Assembly: GCA_003551945.1 (NCBI GenBank)
Contig: PUNZ01000137.1
Span: 1 to 13,694 of the forward strand
Reading direction: 5' to 3'
DNA length: 13,694 nucleotides
Source of the DNA: Halovenus sp.
GTDB taxonomy: Archaea > Halobacteriota > Halobacteria > Halobacteriales > Haloarculaceae
The position numbers and the translations under genes are program-made. Each line of letters opens with the position of its first letter. The stretch's first letter is position 1. Shown here in pieces: positions 13,240 through 13,694 of the stretch. Under the pieces are notes generated by a model. That model made no database searches. It was not told the origin of the DNA and saw nothing but the letters and a program-made list of their open reading frames with translations.

Positions 13240-13694
13240 TGGTCACCACCGAATTCGCGGTCACCACCGATGCGCGATGCCTGTGGCCCGGATTGGCCCT
13301 GATATTTTGAGCCGCGTTCAGCCCCATATGGTCGCTCTGCAGGTGACTTGAGCTCCGTAAACGTGAGCTGCGAGACGCGCATATCAGGCGTCAGCGCAAC
13401 TGGCGCAGTACCGAGATTCGAGAGTTCAAGCGTGATTTGTCCCTCGTATCCGGGGTCACACAGGCCGGCTGTTGCATGAACCACAATCGCTAGACGGCCA
13501 AGCGATGAGCGACCCTCGACATGGGCAATGAGGTCCGGTGGAATTTCGACACGCTCTTTTGTTGTTCCAAGGACAAAATCGCCGGGGTGCAAGATGAAAT
13601 CGTCACCATCCTCAACGTACGTTTCGGTGACGTAGTCGTTGATTTCATCCTCGCTGTGTGGATGAATATACGGAATGTTCGTGCGCTGGAACTC
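13236..13694 (-). CDS. dcd: dCTP deaminase (partial, N terminus beyond the window)
   Basis: The 152 visible residues are the C-terminal three quarters of a dCTP deaminase, which makes dUTP from dCTP for dTMP synthesis in the cytoplasm. The frame is open through the window's right edge (first visible residues EFQRTNIPYIHPHSEDE). The catalytic and nucleotide-binding region is intact: HPGDFVLGTTKERVEIP, AHVEGRSSLGRLAIVVHATAG, LCDPGYEGQITLELSNLG and the closing SPAERPYG.ERGSKYQ stretch. Archaeal homologues may be bifunctional deaminase/dUTPases; I cannot decide that from this part. The stop codon overlaps the start of the ThiR-like gene by four bases. Confidence 0.95.
   Translation of the reverse strand, partial: EFQRTNIPYIHPHSEDEINDYVTETYVEDGDDFILHPGDFVLGTTKERVEIPPDLIAHVEGRSSLGRLAIVVHATAGLCDPGYEGQITLELSNLGTAPVALTPDMRVSQLTFTELKSPAERPYGAERGSKYQGQSGPQASRIGGDREFGGDQ

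Noticed and set aside
1..13694. CRISPR array, rRNA genes, replication origin
   Set aside because: No regularly spaced repeats, no rRNA signature sequences, and no cluster of origin-recognition repeats or orc1/cdc6 gene were seen.

Overview
The window comes from a haloarchaeon (class Halobacteria) of moderate GC. I cannot name the genus. The signs are an elongator tRNA-Met with an archaeal bulge-helix-bulge intron, strongly acidic proteins, an AglJ-type dolichol-phosphate glycosyltransferase, an archaeal XPB helicase, a twin-arginine lipoprotein, a ThiN-domain regulator, and start codons lying about 25 bases after TATA boxes (leaderless mRNAs).

Layout. Positions 7-141 (-) hold the intron-containing tRNA-Met. 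A small membrane protein (-) is divergent from hisF (+). A protein with three zinc ribbons, one membrane helix and a CAP-like domain follows, then a cold-shock protein (both +). An XPB/Rad25 helicase (-) converges on the cold-shock gene and is divergent from aglJ (+). From 5796 to about 8140 lies an accessory stretch. It begins with 660 bases without a convincing gene, packed with hairpins. Two of these look like right ends of IS200/IS605-type (TnpB) elements, in the same orientation. Then come a Tat lipoprotein, a helix-hairpin-helix protein and an orphan protein resembling a contractile-injection-system tail-assembly factor (all -), and an AT-rich gap.

From 8141 to the right edge every gene is on the minus strand. 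In transcription order they are dcd (cut by the window edge), a ThiR-like regulator, a SAM methyltransferase, a metallo-beta-lactamase-fold hydrolase, and an acyl-CoA group of crotonase, beta-keto acid cleavage enzyme and dienoyl-CoA-reductase-like SDR. dcd/thiR and crotonase/BKACE each overlap by ATGA, so each pair is probably co-translated. The last three genes suggest degradation of a CoA-bound or beta-keto acid of unknown identity.

The most interesting parts are the hairpin-rich mobile-element remnant behind aglJ and the stand-alone tail-assembly-like gene. I see no complete new defence or mobile system.
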